Source: Streptomyces sp. NBC_01481
GTDB lineage: Bacteria; Actinomycetota; Actinomycetes; Streptomycetales; Streptomycetaceae
Assembly: GCF_026339995.1 (NCBI RefSeq)
Contig: NZ_JAPEPT010000001.1
Span: 2,103,001-2,167,000, forward strand
Direction of reading: 5' to 3'
Length of the DNA: 64,000 nucleotides
Of this stretch, positions 9,408 to 20,363 are shown one piece after another (position 1 is the first letter of the stretch; the number at the start of each line of letters is the position of its first letter). A program made the position numbers and the translations under genes. The notes below the pieces were generated by a model, which did no database searches, had not been told where the DNA came from, and was given only the letters and a program-made list of their open reading frames with translations.

Positions 9408-11075
9408 ATGAGCACGGAGGCGCAGTGCCCTTCCGGCTCTGGCTCGTCTCAGTCCGACGGTGGGGGGACGACGCCCGGCGCGTCGCGCATCACGGATGCG
9501 CTGGTCCCGCCGGAGACGGCCCCGAAGGAACTGCGCATCTCGGGCATCGCCAAGCTGCTGCCCCCGGCCCCCGGCGACGACGACCGCGCTGGGGCCCCGA
9601 GCACGCCAGAGGTGGGTTGCTCCGAAGCCGACGGACCCCGCCGCCCCGCGCCTTCGACGGCACCTGCGGCCGGTCGCCCTGACACCGACAGGCCTCGTCG
9701 TCCCGCGCCTTCGACGCCGGTCCCGGCTTCTGACGGCCGTCCCGGTTCGGCTGGTGGAGCAGGTCGCCCGGCACCCGCGGCCGGTCGCCCCGAAGCCGAC
9801 GGACCTCGTCGCCCGTCCGCCTCCGACGCGTCGCCGAGCACGCCCTCCACCGGGGCCCGTCCGCCCGCCGCCGGGCGTTCTGAGGCGCCCCCGCGCGCGC
9901 CCCGGCCCGCACCCGCCGCCGCCCCGTCGCCGAGCGTGCCCGCGCACCGGCCGCCGACCGGTCCACCCCCGCGTCCCGAGCCGACCCCGAGCGCCCCCGC
10001 GCCACAGCCGCCGGCCCCCATACCCCCGCGGCCCGACGTACCGCCCGCGCGGCCGTCCGCCGGCGCGGAGTCGCCCGTCGCACCCGTCGAGACAACCGCC
10101 AGGCTGCGGCCCATCGCCGCACCCCGCACCGCACCCCTGCCGCCCGAGGCCCCGCCGCGACCCGTCGTCGCCCCCGCCCGCCGCAGGCCCGTCGGTTCCG
10201 TCGACCTCACGCCTCCCGCACCCGGCACACGCCCCGCGCACCCGGGACCCGCCGCATACTCCTGGGTGCCGCCGGAGACCCCGGCCGAGATGACCACCCG
10301 GCTCCGCCCCGTACGGACCCGGCGCCCCGCACGGACCATCGGCGCCCTCGCCTGTGTCGTCCTCGGCCTCGGGCTGATCGGCGGCGCCGCCACCGGCAGC
10401 TGGCTGACCGGCGACTCGAGTGCGAACCCCACCGCCCGCACCGGGTACACCGAGACCCGGACGCTGTGGCACAGCGTTCCCGTGAACACGCTCTTCCCCC
10501 GCACCCTCAGGGGCGAGGGCGCAGGACCCGGCGGCGCCGACCGCGTCTGGACGCGGATCGCCGTCGCGCCGGACGGCGCCTGCGCACCCGCACTCGACCC
10601 GCTGCTGCTCAAGACGCTCCAGCCGGTCGGCTGCGTCCGGGTGCTGCGCGCCACGTACACCGACGCCACCGCGAGCAGTGTCACCACGGTCGGAATGATC
10701 TTCACTGAGGCCGACGCAGAAGCGATGGGCACGCTGAACTCCCGTTTCACCGAGCAGGGTCTCGACGAGCGCCGCGATCTGATGCCCCGCACCCTCCCCG
10801 CCAAGGGCACCGCCGCCGCAGGCTTCGGCGACCGGCAGCGCGCGAGCTGGACGGTCAGCGTCCTGACCGAGATGCCCGTCGTCGTCTACGCCGTGTCCGG
10901 CTTCGCCGATGGACGCACCGTCACCGACCCGCTGCCCGCCGCCGAGGCCAAGGCGGAGGGCGCGACGTCGGCGCCTGCGCAGGCGGGCCTCGGCCATGAG
11001 GCGACGGGCATCGCGGACCGGATCGAGGGCGGTCTGCGCAAGTCCGTCAGCACGGCCACGGAGAAGCCCGAATGA
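9408..11075 (+). CDS. Proline-rich single-pass membrane protein coupled to a mycosin-like protease
   Basis: A 555-residue protein in three parts: a cytosolic low-complexity Pro/Ala/Arg region (about 60-290, with repeats such as RRPAPST and PAAGR), one membrane segment at about 309-331 (IGALACVVLGLGLIGGAA), and an extracytoplasmic C-terminal domain of about 200 residues. The start is ATG 9408 behind GGGGGCGGG. The stop overlaps the next start by 4 bp (ATGA), so it is translationally coupled to the subtilase and may be its partner or anchor. I do not recognise the C-terminal domain. The unusual length of the disordered region is typical of actinobacterial membrane proteins. Confidence 0.72.
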   Translation: MSTEAQCPSGSGSSQSDGGGTTPGASRITDALVPPETAPKELRISGIAKLLPPAPGDDDRAGAPSTPEVGCSEADGPRRPAPSTAPAAGRPDTDRPRRPAPSTPVPASDGRPGSAGGAGRPAPAAGRPEADGPRRPSASDASPSTPSTGARPPAAGRSEAPPRAPRPAPAAAPSPSVPAHRPPTGPPPRPEPTPSAPAPQPPAPIPPRPDVPPARPSAGAESPVAPVETTARLRPIAAPRTAPLPPEAPPRPVVAPARRRPVGSVDLTPPAPGTRPAHPGPAAYSWVPPETPAEMTTRLRPVRTRRPARTIGALACVVLGLGLIGGAATGSWLTGDSSANPTARTGYTETRTLWHSVPVNTLFPRTLRGEGAGPGGADRVWTRIAVAPDGACAPALDPLLLKTLQPVGCVRVLRATYTDATASSVTTVGMIFTEADAEAMGTLNSRFTEQGLDERRDLMPRTLPAKGTAAAGFGDRQRASWTVSVLTEMPVVVYAVSGFADGRTVTDPLPAAEAKAEGATSAPAQAGLGHEATGIADRIEGGLRKSVSTATEKPE

Positions 11076-12244
11076 ACCGCCGCCATCGCCACCGCGTCGC
11101 CGCGACCCTCGCTGCGGCCGCTCTCGCCCTGCTCCCGGCGACGCCCGCGCACGCGGACGGCATCCGGGCCCAGCAGTGGGGCCTCGACGCCCTGCACACC
11201 GACCAGGCCTGGAACACCACCAAGGGCAAGGGCATCACCGTCGCGGTCCTCGACACGGGAGTCGACGACAGCCACCCCGACCTGGCGGGCTCGGTCCTGC
11301 CCGGTAAGGACTTGATCGGCTTCGGCGCCGTGCAGGGCGACCGCTCCTGGGCGCGGCACGGCACCGCGATGGCGGGCATCATCGCCGCCCACGGCCACGG
11401 CCTCGACGACGAGGACGGTGTGATCGGCATCGCCCCCGAGGCCAAGATCCTCCCCGTCCGCGTCATCCTCGAAGGCACCGACACGGCCCGCGAGAAGGCC
11501 CGCAAGACCCGCGGCACGGCCCTTGCCCAGGGCATCCGCTGGGCCGCCGACAACGGCGCGGACGTCATCAACCTCTCGCTCGGCGACGACAGCGAGTCGG
11601 CGCACCCGGAGGCGGGTGAGGACGCCGCCGTGCAGTACGCGCTCGCCAAGGGCTGCGTCGTCGTCGCCTCGGCAGGCAACGGCGGTGAGAAGGGCGACCA
11701 CATCTCGTATCCCGCCGCCTACCCCGGTGTGATCGCCGTGACGGCCGTCGACCGCTTCGGCACGCACGCCGCCTTCTCCACCCGCCGCTGGTACGCCACC
11801 GTCAGCGCCCCCGGCGTCGACATCGTCATCGCCGACCCCGACCGGAAGTACTACCAGGGCTGGGGCACCAGCGCCGCGTCCGCCTTCGTCTCCGGCGCGG
11901 TCGCCCTCGTGCGCGCGGCCCATCCCGGTCTCACCCCGGCCCAGATCAAGAAGCTCCTCGCGGACACCGCCCGCAACGGCCCCAAGGGGGGACGCGACGA
12001 TGCCAAGGGCTACGGCAGCGTCGACCCGGCCGCCGCGATCAAGGCGGGCGCGAAGCTGCGCCCCGCGGATCTGAAAGCCGCATCCGCGGGCTACGGCAAG
12101 CCGTACTTCGGCCCGGGCCCCGCCCGCGCGGACAAGGACTCGGAACCGGCGGCCTGGCTCGCCCCGCTCGCGGGCGGCATGGGCGTGCTGGTGTTGCTGG
12201 GCGCAGCCGCCCTCTGGCGCGGCGGCCCGGTCAGAGGGAACTGA
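11072..12244 (+). CDS. Mycosin-like membrane-anchored subtilisin protease (S8)
   Basis: A 390-residue S8 protease. A signal peptide ends near residue 28 (ATPAHADG). The catalytic triad is D61 (AVLDTGVDDSHPD), H96 (RHGTAMAGI) and S267 (WGTSAASAFVSGA), with oxyanion N203 in ASAGNGG. A C-terminal membrane segment (365-382, GGMGVLVLLGAAALW) and a short basic tail place the protease outside, tethered to the membrane. This layout matches MycP, the type VII secretion mycosin, but no eccB/C/D/E or WXG100 genes are nearby, so calling it a type VII component would be premature. The 3' end overlaps the convergent next gene by 14 bp. Confidence 0.85.
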   Translation: MNRRHRHRVAATLAAAALALLPATPAHADGIRAQQWGLDALHTDQAWNTTKGKGITVAVLDTGVDDSHPDLAGSVLPGKDLIGFGAVQGDRSWARHGTAMAGIIAAHGHGLDDEDGVIGIAPEAKILPVRVILEGTDTAREKARKTRGTALAQGIRWAADNGADVINLSLGDDSESAHPEAGEDAAVQYALAKGCVVVASAGNGGEKGDHISYPAAYPGVIAVTAVDRFGTHAAFSTRRWYATVSAPGVDIVIADPDRKYYQGWGTSAASAFVSGAVALVRAAHPGLTPAQIKKLLADTARNGPKGGRDDAKGYGSVDPAAAIKAGAKLRPADLKAASAGYGKPYFGPGPARADKDSEPAAWLAPLAGGMGVLVLLGAAALWRGGPVRGN

Positions 12245-13124
12245 CCGCTTTCCGCGCCGCCGCCTCGACGAGCGCGATGCCCGCCTCCTTCGTCGCGTGC
12301 CCGTCCGAGAGGACCGCCAGCAGGCAGACCCGGCCGTTCACCGAGACCCGGCCGATGCTGTTGACGTCCCACAGCCCGGTGGCGGTCCGTGGCATCCAGC
12401 CGTTCTTGAGCGCCCAGCCGCTACCGGCCGCCGACACCCCCCAGTCCTGGTCCGTCGAGATCTGCTCCATCAGCCCCTGCAGATACGTACGGGATGCCTC
12501 GCCCAGCACCGAGTCCGCACCGAACACGGCCCGAAGCAGGACGAGTTGATCGCGGGCGGTGGTCTGCGTGAGCCCCCAGGCACCGGCCCCGGCAGTCTCG
12601 GTGAGACCGAGCCGCTCATTGGCCGCGTCGAGCCCCTGCGCCCCGCCGATCGTCTGCCACAGTGCCGTGGCCGCCGTGTTGTCGCTGAGCCGAATCATGG
12701 CGGCTGCCTGCGTCTTCTCCTGTGGCGTTAGCGAACGGCCCGCGTCCTGCGCCGCCAGCAGCAGAGCCGCCAGGATGTCCACCTTGACGATGCTCGCGGT
12801 GTCGTACGTCTCCTCGCCGTACACCGCGCTCTCCCCGCTCCCGGTGTCGAGCACCGCGACCGACAGCGACGCGCCGGACCGGGCGACGACCGGCTCGACC
12901 GCGGCGGCGAGCACCGTATCGAGATCCACGGTGACCTCCGCTGGTTGGGGAGTCCCCGACGGGGACTCGGACGGCGGGGCCGACGATACGGCGCGGGTCG
13001 CGGCATCCGGCGAGCGCCCGAGGGAGTACGCCCCCGCCGCGACCGAACCCGTCACCAGCACCGCCGCCGCGACCGCCGCGCAGACGACGGATCTGCGGGC
13101 GCGGGCTCTGTGGCGAGGAGGCAT
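12231..13124 (-). CDS. Exported serine beta-lactamase-fold hydrolase (class A-like)
   Basis: A 297-residue protein with an N-terminal membrane/signal segment (12-33) and a Ser/Pro linker. The penicillin-interacting fold has S111-x-x-K114 (SIVK), S147-D148-N149 (RLSDNTAA) and K240-N-G in place of K-T/S-G. These are the three motifs of class A beta-lactamases and related D,D-peptidases, but the third is altered and the overall sequence is far from clinical enzymes. It probably acts outside the membrane on peptidoglycan or as a weak beta-lactamase; activity is unproven. Confidence 0.8.
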   Translation of the reverse strand: MPPRHRARARRSVVCAAVAAAVLVTGSVAAGAYSLGRSPDAATRAVSSAPPSESPSGTPQPAEVTVDLDTVLAAAVEPVVARSGASLSVAVLDTGSGESAVYGEETYDTASIVKVDILAALLLAAQDAGRSLTPQEKTQAAAMIRLSDNTAATALWQTIGGAQGLDAANERLGLTETAGAGAWGLTQTTARDQLVLLRAVFGADSVLGEASRTYLQGLMEQISTDQDWGVSAAGSGWALKNGWMPRTATGLWDVNSIGRVSVNGRVCLLAVLSDGHATKEAGIALVEAAARKAVSSL

Positions 13125-13219
13125 GGCCCGGACGCTAGGAACCGCGCCTGGGAGCGGCCTGTGTCCAGCCTTCGGGTCCGGTGAGAAAGCGCCGGAGCGG
13201 GGGCGGCTAGGCTCGTCGC

Positions 13220-13999
13220 GTGGCGCTCAAGAACATCCCTGACCCCGGTTTCTCCGACGACGACGGCACTGCCGATCCCCGGCTGACCGCGGCTCTCGCC
13301 GCGTGGTCCGCCGACCGCACGGCCGAGGGGCCGGTGCTCGAAGCCCTCAAGGGGGCCCGGCTGCTCGTCCCCGTCGTCGCCGTCCTCGGCGAGGTCGAGG
13401 AGGACGATCAGGGGGGCCGCGAAGCGTCAGGCAAGGGTGGTGGTGGGAGACGGGTGGGCGGTCTGCGCCGTGAGAAGACCAGTGACATGGCCGTGCCCAC
13501 CCTGACGGCAGGCGACCGCCGCGCGCTGCCCGCCTTCACCTCGATCGCCTCACTCGCCCGCTGGGACCCCGAGGCGCGGCCCGTCGCCGTGCCGCTCCAT
13601 CAGGCGCTCCAGGCGGCCGCGCACGAGAAGGCCGACACGCTCGTACTCGACCTGGCCGGGCCCGTCACCTACCAGCTGACGGGCCGCGCGCTGCTGGCTC
13701 TCGCCGAGGGGCGCACCAGTACGGACCCGCTCCACGACCCGGCCGTCACGACGGCTGTACGGGACGCGGTGGCGGCCGAACCCGGGGTGCTCCGCGCCCA
13801 TCTGGGCCCGGGCGGCGCGGACGGCACCCTCGCCCTGGTTCTCGCCGCGGACGCCGACCCGGCCCGGTCGGCCCGTCGCGTCGCCGAGGCACTGGCGGCC
13901 GACGACGTACTGAGGGCCCGCCTGGTGCGGGGCCTCGACCTGGCACTGCTGCCGGCCGAGGCGTCGCTTCCGGGCGAGCCCCTGTTCGTACGTGAGTAG
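13220..13999 (+). CDS. SseB-family protein
   Basis: A 259-residue cytosolic protein with GTG start 13220. The N-terminal half (DPRLTAALAAWSADRTAEGP, LLVPVVAVLGEV, then VPTLTAGDRRALPAFTS) matches the SseB N-terminal domain found in many actinobacterial proteins of unknown role. A Gly-rich insert (GGREASGKGGGGRR) interrupts the domain near residue 70. The C-terminal half is Ala-rich and has no motif I recognise. It is divergent from the beta-lactamase-fold gene. Confidence 0.72.
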   Translation: MALKNIPDPGFSDDDGTADPRLTAALAAWSADRTAEGPVLEALKGARLLVPVVAVLGEVEEDDQGGREASGKGGGGRRVGGLRREKTSDMAVPTLTAGDRRALPAFTSIASLARWDPEARPVAVPLHQALQAAAHEKADTLVLDLAGPVTYQLTGRALLALAEGRTSTDPLHDPAVTTAVRDAVAAEPGVLRAHLGPGGADGTLALVLAADADPARSARRVAEALAADDVLRARLVRGLDLALLPAEASLPGEPLFVRE

Positions 14000-14112
14000 C
14001 GGTTGCCGTCGTAACGGCTGGCCGTAGACCGGACCGGTGGCTGTGTTCTTCCGGGGAGCGACCCCCGTACCCCTACGAAAAGGCGGCGGCCGGGGCGGGC
14101 GCGCCCGTGTGA

Positions 14113-14475
14113 CTAGCCGTAGACCGGGCCCGTGTACTTCTCGCCCGGACCCTGGCCCGGCTCGTCCGGGACCAGCGAGGCCTCGCGGAAGGCCAGCTGC
14201 AGCGACTTGAGCCCGTCCCGCAGTGGCGCCGCGTGGAAGGAGCTGATCTCCGTCGCGCTGGCGTCCATCAGGCCGGCCAGCGCATGGACCAGCTTCCGGG
14301 CCTCGTCCAGGTCCTTGTGGTCGGCGCCGTCCTCGGTCAGGCCGAGCTTCACGGCCGCCGCGCTCATCAGGTTCACCGCGACCGTGACGATGACCTCGAC
14401 GGCGGGGACCTCAGCGATGTCGCGGGTCATGTCGTCGAAGCCGGGGGACTCATTGGGTGTGGTCGCGTCACTCAT
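14113..14475 (-). CDS. DUF1844 protein
   Basis: A 120-residue protein of a conserved bacterial family of unknown function. The start chosen is ATG 14475 (MSDATTPNESPGFDDMTRDI); 15 more codons are open upstream but lack family-like sequence. The core VEVIVTVAVNLMSAAAVKLGL followed by DLDEARKLVHALAGLMD is typical. It is divergent from infC, as in other Streptomyces. Confidence 0.78.
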   Translation of the reverse strand: MSDATTPNESPGFDDMTRDIAEVPAVEVIVTVAVNLMSAAAVKLGLTEDGADHKDLDEARKLVHALAGLMDASATEISSFHAAPLRDGLKSLQLAFREASLVPDEPGQGPGEKYTGPVYG

Positions 14476-14523
14476 GACCCACACGATATGCCCCGCCGCC
14501 CGGTGGCCGGTCCCGGCCACCGG

Positions 14524-14849
14524 TTAGCCTGTTCCGGCCAGAGCTGCTAACCTTGTGTAACGACCGGCCGGACACGTGTGTGCCCGGCCCACAAGTGGAG
14601 GCTCCGATCTCCCACCTGACTGTCCTCCGGGACGGCGGGTCACCGGTCAGGCGGCGCCCATCGTTCCGTACGGACGATGGAGCCACCCGATAAGCCCCGC
14701 GGTTGCACGCGGCGGTGTTCCGGTATTCCAGGAGCTCCCGCCTGTGTCCCGTCCGGGGCATTTTTGATGTTCCGGTGCGGTTGGTCCAACAAAACAGACG
14801 TTACGCGGCTGCCTGCCAGCCAGCCGTGTGGTGCTACCGAGGAGGATCC
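14524..14849 (+). promoter_or_regulatory. infC promoter and about 290-nt structured leader
   Basis: A possible promoter is TTAGCC (14524-14529), an 18-bp spacer and TAACCT (14548-14553). The transcript would then carry a long leader with no gene. A near-perfect hairpin sits at 14658-14680 (CCATCGT/ACGATGG arms), and a short GC hairpin followed by ATTTTT at 14746-14765 looks like an attenuator. infC-rpmI-rplT leaders control ribosomal protein synthesis in other phyla; the same is inferred here from length and structure. Confidence 0.45.
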
Positions 14850-15497
14850 ATCAGCGCCGAGCCCCGCATCAACGACCGGATTCGCGTTCCCGAAGTGCGA
14901 CTTGTCGGTCCCAGCGGCGAGCAGGTCGGGATTGTTCCGCTTGCCAAGGCCCTTGAGCTTGCTCAGGAGTACGACCTCGACCTCGTCGAGGTGGCGGCGA
15001 CAGCCCGCCCGCCCGTGTGCAAGCTCATGGACTACGGGAAGTTCAAGTACGAGTCGGCCATGAAGGCCCGTGAGGCGCGCAAGAACCAGGCGCACACGGT
15101 CATCAAGGAGATGAAGCTCCGGCCGAAGATCGACCCGCACGACTATGACACCAAGAAGGGTCACGTCGTCCGGTTCCTCAAGCAGGGTGACAAGGTCAAG
15201 ATCACGATCATGTTCCGTGGTCGTGAGCAGTCCCGCCCCGAGCTTGGCTTCCGCCTGCTGCAGCGTCTCGCTTCCGACGTCGAGGACCTCGGATTCATCG
15301 AGTCGAACCCCAAGCAGGACGGCCGGAACATGATCATGGTTCTCGGCCCGCACAAGAAGAAGACCGAGGCCATGGCCGAGGCACGTGAGGCTCAGGCCGC
15401 CCGCAAGGCGGAGCGCCAGGGCTACGCGAACGAGGAGACCTCGGAAGAGGCTGCCGAGGCTCCGGCCGAAGCACCCGCCGAGACTTCCGAGGCGTGA
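14850..15497 (+). CDS. infC: Translation initiation factor IF-3, probable AUC start
   Basis: Binds the 30S subunit and proofreads start-codon selection. The conserved body begins [20 protein letters not shown]; the N-domain, the basic linker with [11 protein letters not shown], and the C-domain [11 protein letters not shown] are all present, plus an acidic Ala/Glu tail (215 residues). The only good ribosome site, GAGGAGG (14839-14845), is placed for ATC 14850; GTG 14826 is in frame but lies upstream of that site. IF-3 genes in many bacteria use AUU/AUC/AUA so that IF-3 represses its own translation. First gene of infC-rpmI-rplT. Confidence 0.9.
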   Translation: MSAEPRINDRIRVPEVRLVGPSGEQVGIVPLAKALELAQEYDLDLVEVAATARPPVCKLMDYGKFKYESAMKAREARKNQAHTVIKEMKLRPKIDPHDYDTKKGHVVRFLKQGDKVKITIMFRGREQSRPELGFRLLQRLASDVEDLGFIESNPKQDGRNMIMVLGPHKKKTEAMAEAREAQAARKAERQGYANEETSEEAAEAPAEAPAETSEA

Positions 15498-15616
15498 CCT
15501 GAGGGGCGGCCATCCAGGCGCCCCGGGTCCCGCCCGGAACCACAAACCAAGATCTGACGCTCCTGCAGTCCGGTGTCCGCACCGGGGGAGCGCCACTGAC
15601 GAGGAGATACGGCGCG

Positions 15617-15811
15617 ATGCCGAAGAACAAGACGCACAGCGGTGCCAAGAAGCGCTTCAAGATCACCGGCTCCGGCAAGGTGCTCCGTGAGCGCGCCGGC
15701 AAGCGCCACCTGCTCGAGCACAAGTCGTCCAAGCTGACGCGTCGCCTCACCGGCAACGCCGAGATGGCCCCGGGTGACTCGAAGACCATCAAGAAGCTTC
15801 TCGGCAAGTGA
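15617..15811 (+). CDS. rpmI: 50S ribosomal protein L35
   Basis: A 64-residue, very basic protein beginning [20 protein letters not shown] and ending IKKLLGK, full length for L35. A GAGGAG site precedes ATG 15617. Middle gene of the infC operon, between IF-3 and L20. Confidence 0.97.
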   Translation: MPKNKTHSGAKKRFKITGSGKVLRERAGKRHLLEHKSSKLTRRLTGNAEMAPGDSKTIKKLLGK

Positions 15812-15912
15812 CGTTCGTGTCCCCGGTCCCCGGGGACACGCGCCGAGACCGGGACCAATTCGTTTCCGGGCCGTGTGAGTCCAACCACGGCCCCGCTACA
15901 AGGAGTTAACAA

Positions 15913-16305
15913 GTGGCACGCGTCAAGCGGGCAGTCAACGCCCACAAGAAGCGCCGGGCAATTCTCGAGGCCGCCAGCGGTTACCGCGGTCAGCGTTCGC
16001 GCCTGTACCGCAAGGCCAAGGAGCAGGTCACCCACTCCCTGGTCTACAACTACAACGACCGCAAGAAGCGCAAGGGCGACTTCCGTCAGCTGTGGATCCA
16101 GCGCATCAATGCCGCTGCCCGCCAGAACGGCATGACGTACAACCGCCTCATCCAGGGTCTGAAGGCCGCCAACATCGAGGTGGACCGCAAGATCCTGGCC
16201 GAGCTCGCGGTCAACGACGCCAACGCGTTCGCTGCGCTGGTCGAGGTTGCGCAGAAGGCGCTGCCGAGCGACGTCAACGCGCCGAAGGCCGCGTCGGCGG
16301 CCTGA
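15913..16305 (+). CDS. rplT: 50S ribosomal protein L20
   Basis: A 130-residue rRNA-binding protein, essential for early 50S assembly and in other bacteria the repressor of this operon. Starts at GTG 15913 ([19 protein letters not shown]) after AAGGAG. The family signature [20 protein letters not shown] is intact. Last gene of the operon, followed at once by a strong terminator. Confidence 0.97.
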   Translation: MARVKRAVNAHKKRRAILEAASGYRGQRSRLYRKAKEQVTHSLVYNYNDRKKRKGDFRQLWIQRINAAARQNGMTYNRLIQGLKAANIEVDRKILAELAVNDANAFAALVEVAQKALPSDVNAPKAASAA

Positions 16306-16321
16306 CGGCCGCGCCGACCCG

Positions 16322-16356
16322 ACCGGACCCGCAGGCCTTCGGCCTGCGGGTCCGGT
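16322..16356 (+). terminator. Terminator of the infC-rpmI-rplT operon
   Basis: A perfect 16-bp stem (ACCGGACCCGCAGGCC at 16322-16337 with its complement at 16341-16356) and a 3-base loop, 17 bp after the rplT stop. No long T run, as is usual in Streptomyces. Confidence 0.85.
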
Positions 16357-16384
16357 GTGTTTGGCCTTGCCTCGGAGCCGCCCG

Positions 16385-16800
16385 GCCCCGGTCGGCCTGT
16401 GGGCCGCGCGGGGACCTGCGCGTGGCTCGTACGGGACTGCCGCCCGCTCCGGCGGGTGCGTTCGGCAGGTATCGCCCCCGGCGGGGCGATCGAGCCGGAC
16501 GTCCCGCCCCGGTCGGCCGGCAGGCCGCCTGGGACGTGTGCGTTGCCCGCACGGGACTACCGGCCGCCCCCGGCGGGTGCGGACCGGCTGGTACCGGCCC
16601 CGGCGGGGGCGTTCGAGCCGGGCCCCTGGCCCGTGTCGGCCGTACGGGACTGCCCGCTCCGGCGGCTGCGTTCTGGACCCGCCCCCCGGCGGGGGCGTTC
16701 CAGCCGGGCCTGCGCCCCGGTCGGCTTGCGGTACGGGCCCAGTCGGCTCCGGCGCCCCGGCCCGGTCGCCCTTCGAGCCTGCCGGCCCGTACCGGGACTG
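16385..16800. repeat. Degenerate GC-rich tandem repeat in a 690-bp gene-poor gap
   Basis: Between the rplT terminator and the methyltransferase (16357-17049) I find no supportable gene. About four degenerate units begin near 16385, 16507, 16629 and 16712, each starting around CCCCGGTCGGC and containing GTACGGGACTGCC or a variant, a CCGGCGGG(T/G)GCG block and CGAGCCGG. The first two are about 120 bp; the later two are shorter. All frames are largely open because of base composition. Function unknown; the rest of the gap, to 17049, shows no clear repeat. Confidence 0.55.
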
Positions 16801-17049
16801 TCCGCCCCGGCGGGTGGGTCCCATCCGGACCCCCGGTCGGGGGCGAATCGCCGGACGGCGGTGCCGGACCTGCGCGGGGACGCACGGGGCGAGTCCCGGC
16901 GGCCGACAGGTACGGGCCAGGGACCGACTCCGGCCCCCGCGTCCGGGATGACCCGCACCCCGCCGGTACGGCCCGATCGGTGCCGCCACCCAACCACCCC
17001 CGCAGGCGCGTCCGGGACCCCCGGACCCGAGTCAGAGAGTCGCAGGCAC

Positions 17050-17889
<840 letters not shown>

Positions 17890-17987
17890 GCTCGAGTACT
17901 CGCTCAGGGGGTCCGCTCCGTCACTTCCAGCTAGTAGGGTGACGGGCTCGGGGGCCCACTGCGCCGGCGGAGAGGTGGGGTACGGGG

Positions 17988-19109
17988 ATGGCTGTCGGGA
18001 CGAGCAGGCCCGCGGAGACACACGGGGCATTGCTGTGCCGTTCCGGCGCCCCCGAGGTGTTCGGCATCGACCCCGACGACCTCCCCGACGGACTCGTCGT
18101 CGCCGACGAGAGGGGCCGGGTGATCTGCTTCAACGACGCGGCCGTCAGGATCACCGCCGTCGCCAAAGCCGACGCTCTCGGACATCCGCTGGAGACCGCG
18201 CTGCCGCTGGAGGACCTCAAGGGCCGCCGCTGGTGGACGCTGACCGATCCGTACGGCGGACTCGCCACCCGCGTCGGCCAGCCCGAGCGCAATCTGCTGC
18301 TGCCCGGCGGCCGTGAAGTCCTCGTCTCCGCGCGCTATGTGCGCGAGCGCCCCACCGGGCCGATACGCCGCCTGGTCATCAGCCTGCGCGGCACCGAGGC
18401 CCGGCGCCGCACCGAACGCAGCCACGCCGAGCTGATCGCCACCGTCGCCCATGAGCTGCGCTCGCCGCTCACCTCCGTCAAGGGCTTCACGGCAACGCTC
18501 CTGGCCAAGTGGGAACGCTTCACCGACGACCAGAAGCGGCTCATGCTGGAGACCGTCGACGCCGACGCCAACCGCGTCACCCGGCTCATCGCCGAGCTGC
18601 TCGACATCTCCCGTATCGACTCCGGCCGGCTCGAAGTACGCCGCCAGCCCATCGACATCGCCGCCGCCGTCGGACGCCACATCCAGGCACACATAGCCAG
18701 CGGCCAGTCCCCCGACCGCTTCTTCGTCCGCATCCAGCGCTGCCTGCCCGATCTGTGGGCCGACCCCGACAAGATCGACCAGGTGCTCGGCAACCTGCTG
18801 GAAAATGCGGTGCGCCACGGCGCCGGAACGGTCACCATCGAGGTGGCGCCGGCAGCGGCGAAGGACGACGAGAAGGGTACGGCCGTCACCGTGAGCGACG
18901 AAGGCCCCGGCATCCCCGAGGAGTCGATGGGCCGCGTCTTCACCCGCTTCTGGCGGGGGAGCAAGCGCGGCGGCACGGGCCTGGGCCTCTACATCGTCAA
19001 GGGCATCGTCGAGGCGCACGGCGGGACGATCACCGTCGGCCGCGGACCCGGCGGCGGCGCCGAGTTCCGATTTATTCTGCCCGTCGGCGCTCCTGCGTAT
19101 CTCGCCTGA
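17988..19109 (+). CDS. PAS-domain sensor histidine kinase (orphan)
   Basis: A 373-residue kinase with no membrane segment, so probably a cytosolic sensor. Residues about 25-135 form a PAS domain (DGLVVADERGRVICFNDAA). The phosphorylated His is H155 in VAHELRSPLTSVKG. ATP-binding motifs are the N box LLENAVRHG (N273), the G1 box DEGPGIP (304-310) and the G2 box GTGLGLYIVKG (from 329). ATG 17988 follows GGGG. No response regulator is adjacent, so the partner is elsewhere or lost. The gene lies directly upstream of pheS. Confidence 0.9.
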   Translation: MAVGTSRPAETHGALLCRSGAPEVFGIDPDDLPDGLVVADERGRVICFNDAAVRITAVAKADALGHPLETALPLEDLKGRRWWTLTDPYGGLATRVGQPERNLLLPGGREVLVSARYVRERPTGPIRRLVISLRGTEARRRTERSHAELIATVAHELRSPLTSVKGFTATLLAKWERFTDDQKRLMLETVDADANRVTRLIAELLDISRIDSGRLEVRRQPIDIAAAVGRHIQAHIASGQSPDRFFVRIQRCLPDLWADPDKIDQVLGNLLENAVRHGAGTVTIEVAPAAAKDDEKGTAVTVSDEGPGIPEESMGRVFTRFWRGSKRGGTGLGLYIVKGIVEAHGGTITVGRGPGGGAEFRFILPVGAPAYLA

Positions 19110-19148
19110 GCGGCCCGCGGGCTCATTCGCCACTCCACACCCCGTTAG

Positions 19149-20362
<1,214 letters not shown>

Positions 20363-20363
<1 letters not shown>

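Noticed and set aside
9408..12244. Type VII secretion locus
   Set aside because: Only a mycosin-like protease is seen; no EccB-E or WXG100 proteins in the neighbourhood.
16357..17049. In-frame N-terminal extension of the TrmH methyltransferase
   Set aside because: Low-complexity translation of the GC repeat block; the family sequence begins near 17050.
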